From positions 1 to 40,454 of IMG/VR virus record IMGVR_UViG_3300028800_000180: DNA of 40,454 nt; one strand, 5' to 3'. Positions 23,103 to 29,929 of this stretch are shown here, piece after piece. Both the position numbers and the translations under genes were made by a program. A model generated the notes under the pieces. The model saw nothing but the letters and a program-made list of their open reading frames with translations, did no database searches and was not told the origin of the DNA. The DNA is from a virus. Every line of letters begins with the position of its first letter. Within the stretch, counting starts at the first letter, position 1.

Positions 23103-24518
23103 ATGCAGAAATTGATTCTTTTGTTGCTGGCATTGGCGCTGAGCGCATGCGGGAGCGGAGCGCAGGCAGCTATTTATGCTGTTTCCCCGAACGGCGCCGC
23201 AGTTCCGGCACAGCTATCGTTGTCGGCGGCAGCTGCCGCACCGTCACTCGCGGGGACCATCGTGCATGTTTCATCTGTGCTGTCAGCGGTGCAAAGCAAT
23301 ATCTCCTCGGCCACAGTCCACTCGTGGCCACGGGACAGGGCGCTCGTTGTCGACCCTGGTGGGAGTATCAACCCAACTACTAAATTTGTCGGGCTGCCTG
23401 CAGCGACACCGGAAATGTTCGGAGGTTCGCTACAGCTCGCGATTAAAGCCGCTCAGCAGGTGTTTCTGTCTGGTAACAAGGTCTATACCGCATCTTCCGT
23501 GTCCACAATACCGGCGCCAATTAATATCCTTGGGGCTGGCCCCGGCAGTGTGTTGCAAAATTACGGGCTATCCCTCAACAGTACCGGTGGGTATTACGGA
23601 AAGCTCGATTCATTCCTGGTTAACGGGACCAATGCCTCAAACTCTGTCGGGTTGAAGTTCTACGACACGCACAAAATGACCGTCAGTAATGTCCAGGTGA
23701 ACAATTTCACTACTGGCGCGCTGTTCACTTATGCGTGGAGCAATAACATTTACAATAGCTCGTTCAACAGCAACACGACCGGTGCCCGGATCATCAACAA
23801 CGGCAACGGAATCTCTGCTTACGGGACCAACTTCGACAACAACGCTGCAAACGGGCTGGAGTTGCTGAGTTCTCAAAAACTGACATTCAGCGGGTGCGAC
23901 TTCTCCAATAATGGCGGGTATGGCGTTTACATAGATTCATCCGATAATGGCACATTCCAGATGACTACTGCCAAATTCGATTCCAGCTACATGGAAGGGA
24001 ATGTTGCCGGGGACTTCTATGTGGGTGCGGGAACTAACGGGATTAAGGTCGCAGGTGTCGTCTTCACTGACAACTCGCATTTTGGGACAAAGCCGAACGC
24101 ATATGTTGTGGATAACGCCGCCGACACGCAAATTATTCGACCAAACTTCACTGGTGCATCGTTTACCGATGCAGCCATCCGTTTGAAGGCGGCTTCGCGT
24201 AATACAACGATCATCCCGTTTATCCCGTCCCAAGTAATTGCTGAAACCGGTGCGACGGTATCGACACAGACGGTCCAGGTAGGGACCACGGCGGCGACGT
24301 TGACCTCGGGGGGCGGCTGGACGGGTACTATTAACTGGCCCATCCAATACAATTCCATCCCATTCGTCACCTTGAATATCACATCGGCATCTAACCCCGC
24401 TGGCAGTCTTGGAACCATCCAGGTCAAAAACGGGGTGGGGTATTCCGGAGTCTACGTTGAGATTGTGGGTGGACCGGCGAATGCGAACGTTGTGATCGAG
24501 TGGCGAGCTGGCAACTAA
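23103..24518 (+). CDS. Right-handed beta-helix (tailspike-like) protein with lipoprotein-type signal
   Basis: A 471-residue protein. The signal has a lipobox-like LALSAC (Cys about 16), with a further AQAA signal-peptidase I option. Residues about 140-330 carry the Asn/Gly-rich repeated pattern of parallel beta-helices (NNIYNSSFNSNTTGARIINN, YGTNFDNNAANGLELLSS, FSGCDFSNNGGYGVYIDSS). This fold is used by tailspikes and polysaccharide lyases. The end is a small beta domain. Role: probable receptor-binding or polysaccharide-binding spike. No catalytic residues can be assigned by eye. A lipidated spike would be unusual. Confidence 0.75.
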   Translation: MQKLILLLLALALSACGSGAQAAIYAVSPNGAAVPAQLSLSAAAAAPSLAGTIVHVSSVLSAVQSNISSATVHSWPRDRALVVDPGGSINPTTKFVGLPAATPEMFGGSLQLAIKAAQQVFLSGNKVYTASSVSTIPAPINILGAGPGSVLQNYGLSLNSTGGYYGKLDSFLVNGTNASNSVGLKFYDTHKMTVSNVQVNNFTTGALFTYAWSNNIYNSSFNSNTTGARIINNGNGISAYGTNFDNNAANGLELLSSQKLTFSGCDFSNNGGYGVYIDSSDNGTFQMTTAKFDSSYMEGNVAGDFYVGAGTNGIKVAGVVFTDNSHFGTKPNAYVVDNAADTQIIRPNFTGASFTDAAIRLKAASRNTTIIPFIPSQVIAETGATVSTQTVQVGTTAATLTSGGGWTGTINWPIQYNSIPFVTLNITSASNPAGSLGTIQVKNGVGYSGVYVEIVGGPANANVVIEWRAGN

Positions 24519-24536
24519 TCGAAAAGGAGAATTGAC

Positions 24537-25061
24537 ATGGCAGAGTTCAAGCCGGCATTTAATGCCACATTAGCCAACGAGGGTTTCCCGGGCTATAACA
24601 TTGACAACAATAAAGCCCAGGTCTGCGCCGGGATCAACCGCGCGTATTGGCCGGGCTGGGGCGGCTGGCCGATCATCGATGCGCTGAAGGGGAAACAGAT
24701 GACCATAAAAGAGGTCAACGTTGCGCTGAGATCTGACCCCAAACTAACGCCCTTGGTCGAAGACTTCTACATCCGCAACTTCTGGGCGCCGATGTACAAC
24801 CAGATCTCCGCACAGTCTGTCGCCAATTGGCTATTTGACAAAGGTGTCAACATGGGAATCCCTCAGGCCGTGAAACTCATGCAGCGGGCCGCGGGGGTAA
24901 ATGATGACGGCCGTTTCGGGCCGGCGACTCTGGCGGCAATGAATGCCGCCGATCCGGCGCAGCTCGTCAAGGCAGCCCACGGACAGGCATTGAAGTTTTA
25001 CCAGGATCTTCACGCAAAAGACCCGGTGAAGTATCCGGCCGACATGGTTAATCGCGCTTGA
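24537..25061 (+). CDS. Endolysin, GH108 N-acetylmuramidase type with C-terminal peptidoglycan-binding part
   Basis: A 174-residue protein matching the secretion-activating/GH108 family. The N-terminus has the catalytic-type Glu in LANEGFPGY (about residue 14) and then a GINRAYWPGW segment. The second half holds the conserved NWLFDKGVNMGIPQAVKLMQ and GVNDDGRFGPATLAAMN blocks of the PG-binding_3 module. It has no signal peptide, so it needs a holin or pinholin to reach the cell wall. Its ribosome site is AAAAGGAGAATTGAC. It follows the spike gene and opens the lysis block. Confidence 0.88.
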   Translation: MAEFKPAFNATLANEGFPGYNIDNNKAQVCAGINRAYWPGWGGWPIIDALKGKQMTIKEVNVALRSDPKLTPLVEDFYIRNFWAPMYNQISAQSVANWLFDKGVNMGIPQAVKLMQRAAGVNDDGRFGPATLAAMNAADPAQLVKAAHGQALKFYQDLHAKDPVKYPADMVNRA

Positions 25062-25082
25062 CATATGTTTTTGGAACTAGGA

Positions 25083-25104
25083 TTCACCGTTGCTGAAATA
25101 TAAT
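25083..25104 (+). promoter_or_regulatory. Regulatory dyad directly 5' of TATAAT
   Basis: TTCACCGTTGCTGAA (25083-25097) is followed one base later by a perfect TATAAT (25099-25104), without a -35 at 17 bases. A TTGACA lies farther up at 25058. It is 44 bases before the spanin-like gene at 25148. A second, degenerate site (TTCACCAATAAAGAA) follows at 25103. Confidence 0.55.
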
Positions 25105-25147
25105 TCACCAATAAAGAAGTACCAACAAGCATTTAAAGGAGATACGT

Positions 25148-25507
25148 ATGGAACAGGTTACACAGTACCTCAACGCGCATGCAGGCGAAATAGCAACGAT
25201 TCTCACACTGTTGCTGACCCTCATCAAAAGCGAAACTTTGGCGATGAACAACTCAACAGCTGCAAACGGAATTCTGCATGGCTATAGGCTCGCTCAGGCG
25301 GCATTATCTACCGTCCAGCCGATTGTGGCAGCATTGGAACCGGCGACTGCCGACAGCTCTGTCGCAGACCAGGAAGCACTACCCAAAGACTTGCCTCCTG
25401 CTGGCATGGTAGTGGCACAGACAGCAGATCTCTCCGCAGCTATCGCAGCAAAACAGGCAGAGCTCGCCGCACTCCAGGCTCAAGCGCAGGGGGTGACCGG
25501 TGCGTAA
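25148..25507 (+). CDS. Putative inner-membrane lysis protein (i-spanin or holin-like)
   Basis: A 119-residue protein. It has one N-terminal hydrophobic segment (EIATILTLLLTLIKS, about residues 14-28), a polar middle and a C-terminal Ala/Gln coiled-coil (LSAAIAAKQAELAALQAQAQ). It overlaps by 8 bases a lipoprotein gene, like Rz/Rz1 pairs. An i-spanin has exactly a single N-terminal helix plus coiled-coil, but this helix is not very strong. A holin role is the alternative. AAAGGAGATACGT precedes the ATG. Confidence 0.55.
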   Translation: MEQVTQYLNAHAGEIATILTLLLTLIKSETLAMNNSTAANGILHGYRLAQAALSTVQPIVAALEPATADSSVADQEALPKDLPPAGMVVAQTADLSAAIAAKQAELAALQAQAQGVTGA

Positions 25508-25910
25508 AATCTTTGTAGCTCTCATGTTGGCGCTATCCCTTGCCGGGTGCTCCACCGTCCAGCAGGCGCTTCACCCCAACACACCATCGGCAGTCCTGGA
25601 TGCGCAAGCTACCGCGCAACAGGTCGTGTACGGCTTTGAGTCGGCGTTCCAGGCAACTCCGGACATCGTATCTGCGCTGATGAAAAACGGCATGGTCTCT
25701 GCTCATACCTACAACACTCATATCCTTCCCGCATATAACCAGGGGCTCGGCTCGCTGAACGTGCTGATCTCTGCGCTCAAAGAGTGCTCGGATGCAAGCA
25801 AGGATCCGAACCAAGACCCGAATTACGCTGTGGCGCTGGCAGCGTTCTTGACGGACAAATCTACGATCGACAACATGCTAATCGCGTTCGGAAAAGGAGG
25901 CTCACATTGA
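25500..25910 (+). CDS. Lipoprotein, o-spanin candidate
   Basis: A 136-residue protein starting at GTG 25500. The signal RKIFVALMLALSLAGC has a canonical lipobox (LAGC, Cys 17) followed by STV. The mature part is helical and polar. In the Rz1 position next to a membrane/coiled-coil protein and an endolysin, an outer-membrane spanin is the natural reading. The length exceeds typical Rz1, so the assignment is tentative. It ends with GGAAAAGGAGGCTCACA, which serves the next TTG start. Confidence 0.6.
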   Translation: MRKIFVALMLALSLAGCSTVQQALHPNTPSAVLDAQATAQQVVYGFESAFQATPDIVSALMKNGMVSAHTYNTHILPAYNQGLGSLNVLISALKECSDASKDPNQDPNYAVALAAFLTDKSTIDNMLIAFGKGGSH

Positions 25911-26104
25911 ACCCCGAGGAAATAGCTGCAATCGTCAACTTGGCCACCGCGCTGGCGCCGCCCGTTCTCACCTTCGTCAACAACCTCATGGCTGCCTTCA
26001 ATTCCAGCAATATGACGCAGGATCAGAGGATGCAGGCGATCCTTGACCTGCAGTCGAAGCTCTCACCGATGAAACCGGTGGCGGAACCTGAGTCTGCCGC
26101 ATAG
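25907..26104 (+). CDS. Small hydrophobic protein, possible holin
   Basis: A 65-residue protein from TTG 25907, which overlaps the previous stop (TTGA) and has a near-perfect ribosome site (AAAAGGAGG, 6 bases before). Residues about 4-30 are moderately hydrophobic (EEIAAIVNLATALAPPVLTFV); the rest is polar. The open frame extends upstream, but the ribosome site decides the start. The position in the lysis block suggests a holin or holin partner. I cannot be more specific. Confidence 0.6.
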   Translation: MNPEEIAAIVNLATALAPPVLTFVNNLMAAFNSSNMTQDQRMQAILDLQSKLSPMKPVAEPESAA

Positions 26105-26127
26105 AAAAATAGCAACATGCTGATGTA

Positions 26128-26166
26128 CAAAAAGTCCTCCCCAGAATCGCAGGAGAGGGCTTTTTT
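26128..26166. terminator. Terminator at the end of the lysis genes
   Basis: The sequence AAAGTCCTC ... GAGGGCTTTTTT forms a 6-bp G/C stem extended by A/U pairs, followed by a T run, 30 bases after the last lysis gene. The A run on the other side makes it usable in both directions, separating the late operon from the integrase region. Confidence 0.75.
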
Positions 26167-26168
26167 CT

Positions 26169-26188
26169 GTTACCGAAATGGTTACCGA
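26169..26188. repeat. Putative attP arm repeat, left (P or P')
   Basis: GTTACCGAAATGGTTACCGA: two GTTACCGA units 12 bases apart. It lies 42 bases from the tRNA-derived core. The right counterpart is at 26447-26466 and differs at two positions. The layout resembles integrase arm-binding sites. Confidence 0.55.
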
Positions 26189-26229
26189 AAAAAGAAAGGG
26201 TCTAGCATTTCTGCTAAACCCTTGTAATT

Positions 26230-26277
26230 TGGAGCCATCTAACGGAGTCGAACCGTCGACCTATTGATTACGAATCG
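26230..26277 (-). other. attP core: 3' half of a tRNA-Thr(CGU) gene
   Basis: Read on the - strand this is the 3' part of a tRNA: loop TTCGTAA, variable AGGTC, T arm GACGG-TTCGACT-CCGTT, acceptor AGATGGC, T, CCA. It aligns unit by unit with tRNA-Thr(CGU). The 5' half is absent and the match stops in the anticodon stem, so it is not a tRNA gene. Next to the integrase it is the crossover core that would restore the host tRNA on integration. The rest of the 355-base gap 26105-26459 holds the terminator, the arm repeats, two dyads and nothing gene-like. Confidence 0.85.
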
Positions 26278-26334
26278 TTTTACTTTTGGGACTTAAATTC
26301 CTGAATTTATTTAAAACTTGCGAATCATCGCAAA

Positions 26335-26349
26335 TTCACTGTTGGTGAA
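26335..26349. promoter_or_regulatory. Regulatory dyad in attP
   Basis: TTCACTGTTGGTGAA is the most symmetric copy of the family (TTCAC...GTGAA, outer 5-base arms perfect). It lies between the tRNA core and the integrase gene. It might bind a repressor or a directionality factor. Confidence 0.55.
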
Positions 26350-26421
26350 CCGGGTTTTCGATAACCATGTGTGCTTACTCAACTATCTGAAATAACCCGA
26401 GTCACTGTAGAAGAATTATAA

Positions 26422-26436
26422 TTCAACTTTGGTGAA
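26422..26436. promoter_or_regulatory. Regulatory dyad with TATAAT on the minus side
   Basis: On the - strand the site reads TTCACCAAAGTTGAA followed by T and TATAAT, the same spacing as at 25083. It points away from the integrase toward attP and the lysis genes, so it could make an RNA across attP or be only a protein-binding site. Confidence 0.5.
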
Positions 26437-26446
26437 GAGTGCCGTT

Positions 26447-26466
26447 GTTACCGAAACCGTTACCGA
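26447..26466. repeat. Putative attP arm repeat, right, overlapping the end of the integrase gene
   Basis: GTTACCGAAACCGTTACCGA, identical over 20 bases to the copy in terS. It has two GTTACCGA units at 12-base spacing. It lies 170 bases from the core on the opposite side from 26169, and its last bases are the end of the integrase gene. Confidence 0.6.
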
Positions 26467-27764
26467 GATTCAGCGGCGGTGAACATCTGAGCGCCAAAAG
26501 AGGCCATTGCCGCCTGCTGAACATCCTTGAGGGCGTGTGAGTACCGCTCGGTGATATACGTGGACGAATGGCCTAAAATCTTGCTCAGGACATGCACGGC
26601 AGCAGTCGCCCCCATCTCCTTCGATGCTTTGTACAGGAAGTGAGTGGCGAAGGTATGGCGTAGGTGGTGCGGGGTGAGTTGGCGGAACTTTTCGGCGACC
26701 CTCCTGGCGGCTTGGCGGTCATGCTTGTTCCCGGCTTCGCTCGCCATCTGGTCGTAAAACTTCGCGGTGTTTTCGCGGGCAACCTCGAAGCCGATGTTGC
26801 TGTCATTGCGATAGGGCCGATCCCCACCGTCAGTTGCTCGAACCTTAGAAGGGATCAAATACCCGTTGATCGATCGAACTTTCTGTCCCTTGATCCAGCT
26901 CTCTAGGTAGGAGCGATATGCGCCGGTCAGCGGCACCTCAACCTTCACCCCGCCCTTCACCGTCGTCACGATCTCGTTTTTGGCGAAGCTGATTTCCTCG
27001 ATGCGTAGCTTCAGCATGTCATCATGGCGCAGGCCAGTGTTGAGAATGCCGAAAACGAAGTGGTAGAGGTGCGGAGTCTTGCACTGATCGAGAAGCGCTT
27101 GCATTTCAGTTTCGTCTTCCAAGATAATCTCTTGCCGGTTGTTTGGTGTCAACAGCTTCACCTTAAACACATCGGCCATAGCTTCATGTAGTCGTGGCGT
27201 TTTCCCTGCTCGTTCCTGTGAGCATATGACGCTGTAGAGGCGTTTCAAGGTGGCAAGGCTACCGTTGACTGTGCTGGCGCTCTTATCCTTCATTCTGGCC
27301 GTCTTGAATGCGTCCACATGCTTCTTTTCGATATCCTGCAGGGACATTTTGCCGAAAGCTGCATCGAGCGGCTTCATCATGTTGCGATAGAAGACCGCAG
27401 TCTTCGCGCTTAGGTTGTCATTTGCGCCGAGATCGTCAAGCCATACCTCGAAGCATTTCTTTGCTTCCTTCCAGGAAATAATTGTTTCTTCCCCAGGGAG
27501 CAGGTTGCCGAGTCGTGAAGCTGTCTTGCATTCGGTTATGTAAGCCTCGGCGTCTTTCTTATTGGGGCTGATCGTCCGGCTACGGGTTTCTCCGTTGACC
27601 TGGACCCTCGCCGTGTGGTTCTCGTTCAGCACCATCGGGACGCCGCAATGCTTACAGGGGGCTTTTTTCTCACCAGTGCATACCTTCTTGTAGCCTCGGT
27701 GTTTCCCTACCTCATTCCGGCACCCGGTGTTCTTGCACACCCACATCTTGCGGATCGTCGCCAT
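26460..27764 (-). CDS. int: Tyrosine-recombinase integrase with N-terminal zinc ribbon
   Basis: A 434-residue integrase. The catalytic domain shows the first Arg in NTGLRHDDM (about 248), HHLRHTFATH with His and Arg (about 366-375), the LGHSS His and the nucleophile Tyr in ERYSHA (about 409). The core-binding helical domain precedes it (about residues 90-200). The first 45 residues carry Cys pairs (CKNTGC, VC, CKHC), a zinc ribbon that is not part of the classical lambda Int and may aid arm-site binding. It lies next to the tRNA attP core. The gene ends inside the right arm repeat. It catalyses integration and, with a helper, excision. Confidence 0.95.
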   Translation of the reverse strand: MATIRKMWVCKNTGCRNEVGKHRGYKKVCTGEKKAPCKHCGVPMVLNENHTARVQVNGETRSRTISPNKKDAEAYITECKTASRLGNLLPGEETIISWKEAKKCFEVWLDDLGANDNLSAKTAVFYRNMMKPLDAAFGKMSLQDIEKKHVDAFKTARMKDKSASTVNGSLATLKRLYSVICSQERAGKTPRLHEAMADVFKVKLLTPNNRQEIILEDETEMQALLDQCKTPHLYHFVFGILNTGLRHDDMLKLRIEEISFAKNEIVTTVKGGVKVEVPLTGAYRSYLESWIKGQKVRSINGYLIPSKVRATDGGDRPYRNDSNIGFEVARENTAKFYDQMASEAGNKHDRQAARRVAEKFRQLTPHHLRHTFATHFLYKASKEMGATAAVHVLSKILGHSSTYITERYSHALKDVQQAAMASFGAQMFTAAESR

Positions 27765-27768
27765 GGTA

Positions 27769-28125
27769 TCACCCCTTAAGGTTGTCCAACAGATCGTTCA
27801 CTAGCTTCAGCTTCTTCGGATCTCCGTTAAGCTCGTGCAGGCGGTTAAGGAATTTTCTGTCTTCAATGCTCATAGATGCAGGGGCGATTAATTCAGCAAG
27901 AACCTTCTCACCTCGTGCTAGCATCACCCCTTTGATTTCTTCGGGGGTGCATCCCAGCTCTCCTGCCATCCTAAGCCAAAGCTCGACACTGACAGGCTTA
28001 TTTCGCTTTAACACCTTCCCCCAGCTCTCCTGGGTAATTTCGCTATCAGTCCTTCTTATAAACTCGCTAATCATTTCAAAACCTTTCGCTCTGAATTTTT
28101 CGCGCAGCAAATCATTTTCTTGCAT
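27769..28125 (-). CDS. Small HTH-like regulator upstream of integrase
   Basis: A 118-residue mostly helical protein with an XRE-like stretch (ESWGKVLKRNKPVSVELWLRMAGELGCTPEEIKGVM). I chose ATG 28125 because GGAGGG lies just before it; an ATG at 28137 is in frame but lacks a site. It is 4 bases upstream of integrase on the same strand, so the two are co-transcribed. A promoter and a 15-base dyad lie directly before the gene. This makes it a candidate for the protein that binds the dyads, but that is inference. Confidence 0.7.
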   Translation of the reverse strand: MQENDLLREKFRAKGFEMISEFIRRTDSEITQESWGKVLKRNKPVSVELWLRMAGELGCTPEEIKGVMLARGEKVLAELIAPASMSIEDRKFLNRLHELNGDPKKLKLVNDLLDNLKG

Positions 28126-28155
28126 GGCACCCTCCATGTTCTGGCTTAGTGATTA

Positions 28156-28209
28156 ATCAGTCTTAGTGAATTATGCAGTACAGTAAAGCATGGTATGGCA
28201 TTCTGTCAA
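28156..28209 (-). promoter_or_regulatory. Minus-strand promoter with dyad at the start region
   Basis: On the - strand TTGACA (28204-28209), 16 bases, TTTACT (28182-28187) or TACTGT at 18 bases. The dyad TTCACTAAGACTGAT (28156-28170) lies just downstream of the -10, a place where a bound repressor would block the transcript for the regulator and integrase. Confidence 0.6.
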
Positions 28210-28225
28210 GGGGGTAATTCAAGGT

Positions 28226-28570
28226 TTATTTGGCTGGCGGTATAAATTGGATACCCATAGCGGCTTCCATATCAAAAAAAACGGTATTATTATCACCACA
28301 TTTGACAACAATATTTTTTTGCTGCGTAAACCCTTTTGTTTTGTCTATCGGGAAGGCAATTAAGATGGATTGCATGGCCGGCCCATAGTGGCAGCCACCT
28401 ATGCCCCGATTTATGTAGTGGGGCGGGACGATACTGCAAGGGGTCTTCTCGCACACGATGACCCCGTTTGATTCAATGTACGCAGGGATAGAGCTTTTAA
28501 TTACTAAGTGAGGATCGGCAGCGCATCCCATAACTATTGCCACAGCAGAAGCCAGTGCAATTCGTTTCAC
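28226..28570 (-). CDS. Small lipoprotein coupled to the prophage repressor, superinfection-exclusion candidate
   Basis: A 114-residue protein from GTG 28570, which overlaps the repressor stop (GTGA) and has AAAAAGGAGAAGGC before it. The signal KRIALASAVAIVMGC ends in a lipobox (VMGC, Cys 16). The mature part has four further Cys (CEKTPC, GC, KC) and an aromatic/His-rich centre. Being made from the repressor transcript means it is made in the lysogen. Phage lipoproteins expressed this way are often superinfection-exclusion factors that block receptors or DNA entry. Function is inferred from context. Confidence 0.7.
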   Translation of the reverse strand: MKRIALASAVAIVMGCAADPHLVIKSSIPAYIESNGVIVCEKTPCSIVPPHYINRGIGGCHYGPAMQSILIAFPIDKTKGFTQQKNIVVKCGDNNTVFFDMEAAMGIQFIPPAK

Positions 28571-29202
28571 GCCTTCTCCTTTTTCCAAACTACTTTATGG
28601 AATGAGACTATTTCTTCAGGCTTACAAACCCAAGCCTCAACCGATGGATTGACGCTTGAAAGAACGATCATCCCGTTGTGGAATTTGATGCGCTTGATTG
28701 CCATCTCCCCATTAGCCAGTTGCACAACAACATAATCTCCGCTATGGACTTCCTTTTCGGGGCTGGCAATTACCATCTCGCCAGCTTCGTATCTGGGAGT
28801 CATTGAGTCGCCGCGGATCTCAACGGCGTACGCGCCTGGATCAGTCACATCATATGGCCGCTTGATATATCGAAATCCCCCGCCAGCATAAGGCACTTCA
28901 TAAAAGCCAGAAGGCCCACCGTTGACCATAGATATTACGGCGATCTCTCCAGATGGAGGAGGTATCGAGTGAATATCTTGTGATGCACGGGTAAGCTCGG
29001 AAGCGTCGACCTTTAGCGCGTTGCAAAGTTTAACCGTCAGTCTGGGCCCAAGCCCTTTTCTGCCGGTCTCAATCGAAGAAAGACATGAGGCTGTGGTATT
29101 TGCCAGCTCGGCCAGACTTTCAAGCGTGAGATTCTTTGCTTTCCGTAGCCGGGCCAAGTTCGCCCCTACCGTCTTCCTCATTTCACCCTGAGTAACATCC
29201 AT
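28567..29202 (-). CDS. CI/LexA-type prophage repressor
   Basis: About 211 residues from ATG 29202 (29181 and 29244 are alternatives; none has an ideal ribosome site). The N-terminal HTH is XRE-like (LARLRKAKNLTLESLAELAN, then TTASCLSSIETGRKG). The C-terminal half is an S24/LexA-type peptidase domain with the Ser in RGDSMTPRY and the Lys in EMAIKRIKF. Such repressors self-cleave under RecA activation and release the lytic promoters. It is divergent to the early operon across an operator region with four TTCC/GGA-type palindromes. It is co-transcribed with the lipoprotein gene downstream. Confidence 0.9.
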   Translation of the reverse strand: MDVTQGEMRKTVGANLARLRKAKNLTLESLAELANTTASCLSSIETGRKGLGPRLTVKLCNALKVDASELTRASQDIHSIPPPSGEIAVISMVNGGPSGFYEVPYAGGGFRYIKRPYDVTDPGAYAVEIRGDSMTPRYEAGEMVIASPEKEVHSGDYVVVQLANGEMAIKRIKFHNGMIVLSSVNPSVEAWVCKPEEIVSFHKVVWKKEKA

Positions 29203-29218
29203 TCGACGTACTCTATTG

Positions 29219-29352
29219 ATATTCCGTGGATATGCAATAAGCATAATGGGTATATCCTCCGTGGTGGAATGGCAGCAAAAGTCGCTTGTTGGTAAAAATG
29301 TTCCATTATGGAAAATAAAATATTGACAATCTTTTCCGTATTGGGATATATA
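29219..29352. promoter_or_regulatory. Divergent operator and early promoter region
   Basis: Palindrome-like sites: ATATTCCGTGGATAT (29219), TCCTCCGTGGTGGA (about 29255), a perfect TTCCATTATGGAA (29301-29313) and TTCCGTATTGGGA (about 29334). They share TTCC-N-GGA halves and are candidate repressor sites. The + strand early promoter is TTGACA (29323-29328), 17 bases, ATATAT (29346-29351), with one operator inside the promoter. A possible - strand repressor promoter is TTGCTG then ATATAC (17 bases). Confidence 0.7.
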
Positions 29353-29413
29353 GCATATCACAACGTCTACACGAATAAAGCGGAATTGTGCAAGACTTTT
29401 TAAAGGGGGGAAC

Positions 29414-29584
29414 ATGACGGTTTCAGAGCTGATTGCAAAACTGAACAATGTGCTGGAAAAGGACGGGGACATGAACGTGTACGGCCACGATATGAGCGCG
29501 GTCGTACTGGATCTTTGCGGAGGAGGAGATCTCGAAGATCCGGATTCTCCGACTTTTGGCAAGACGTACCTGTGCATTGGCTAG
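29414..29584 (+). CDS. Short early protein, first gene of the rightward operon
   Basis: A 56-residue protein (MTVSELIAKLNNVLEKDGDM...). The start MTVSELIxKL is a common opening of small phage early proteins. AAAGGGGGGAACATG gives a strong ribosome site, about 60 bases after the promoter. No function can be assigned; it is acidic and ends in LCIG. Confidence 0.7.
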   Translation: MTVSELIAKLNNVLEKDGDMNVYGHDMSAVVLDLCGGGDLEDPDSPTFGKTYLCIG

Positions 29585-29636
29585 CGCATCTATCCTGCAT
29601 CTGGCAGGCAGCTTTAACAGAAAGGGAGGTGATAAA

Positions 29637-29888
29637 GTGGCTGTAGTAAAAGACGAGAAGGTCAAATCGGAAGTGAAAGCCATGACGTGTGCAGAAGCAG
29701 TGAAGATGTACCCTGGCACAGAGGAAATCTATCTGGCGCGCATGTGCTTGAGAGGCCAAATGCTTATCAAGAAGCACGGAGGCGCGTCCAAGGTTCCAAA
29801 AGCACAGAAGAAAACAGCACTGTTCGCCAAGAAGGTTGCAAATCGCTGGTTTATTCCGGTGGCTGAATTGGAGCGTGTTTTTTTATAA
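29637..29888 (+). CDS. Basic DNA-binding protein, Xis/Cro-like candidate
   Basis: An 83-residue Lys-rich protein from GTG 29637, with a near-perfect ribosome site GGGAGGTGATAAA. The end NRWFIPVAELERVFL is the type of wing-helix end seen in excisionases and MerR-like small regulators. The open frame extends upstream, but the ribosome site settles the start. Placed in the early operon opposite the repressor, it is a candidate Cro or excisionase. The dyad at 29894 follows it. Confidence 0.6.
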   Translation: MAVVKDEKVKSEVKAMTCAEAVKMYPGTEEIYLARMCLRGQMLIKKHGGASKVPKAQKKTALFAKKVANRWFIPVAELERVFL

Positions 29889-29893
29889 GATGA

Positions 29894-29919
29894 TTCACTG
29901 ACGCTGAATAATTATAACT
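29894..29919 (+). promoter_or_regulatory. Regulatory dyad upstream of TATAAC
   Basis: TTCACTGACGCTGAA (29894-29908), then TAATTATAAC with the -10-like TATAAC at about 29914. No good -35 at 17 bases (TGATTC). Ribosome site and ATG of the RHH gene follow. The arrangement copies that at 25083 and 2906. Confidence 0.55.
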
Positions 29920-29929
29920 GAGGTGGTGA

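Noticed and set aside
25090-25287. 65-residue frame across the spanin-like gene start
   Set aside because: It has no ribosome site and overlaps the regulatory site and the better-supported frame at 25148.
26230-26277. Complete tRNA gene
   Set aside because: Only the 3' half fits; no 5' acceptor, D arm or left anticodon stem is present. It is an attachment core.
29202-29577. N-terminal extension of the repressor frame beyond ATG 29202
   Set aside because: It covers the divergent promoter and operators and does not resemble a repressor. ATG 29202 or 29181 fits the HTH start.
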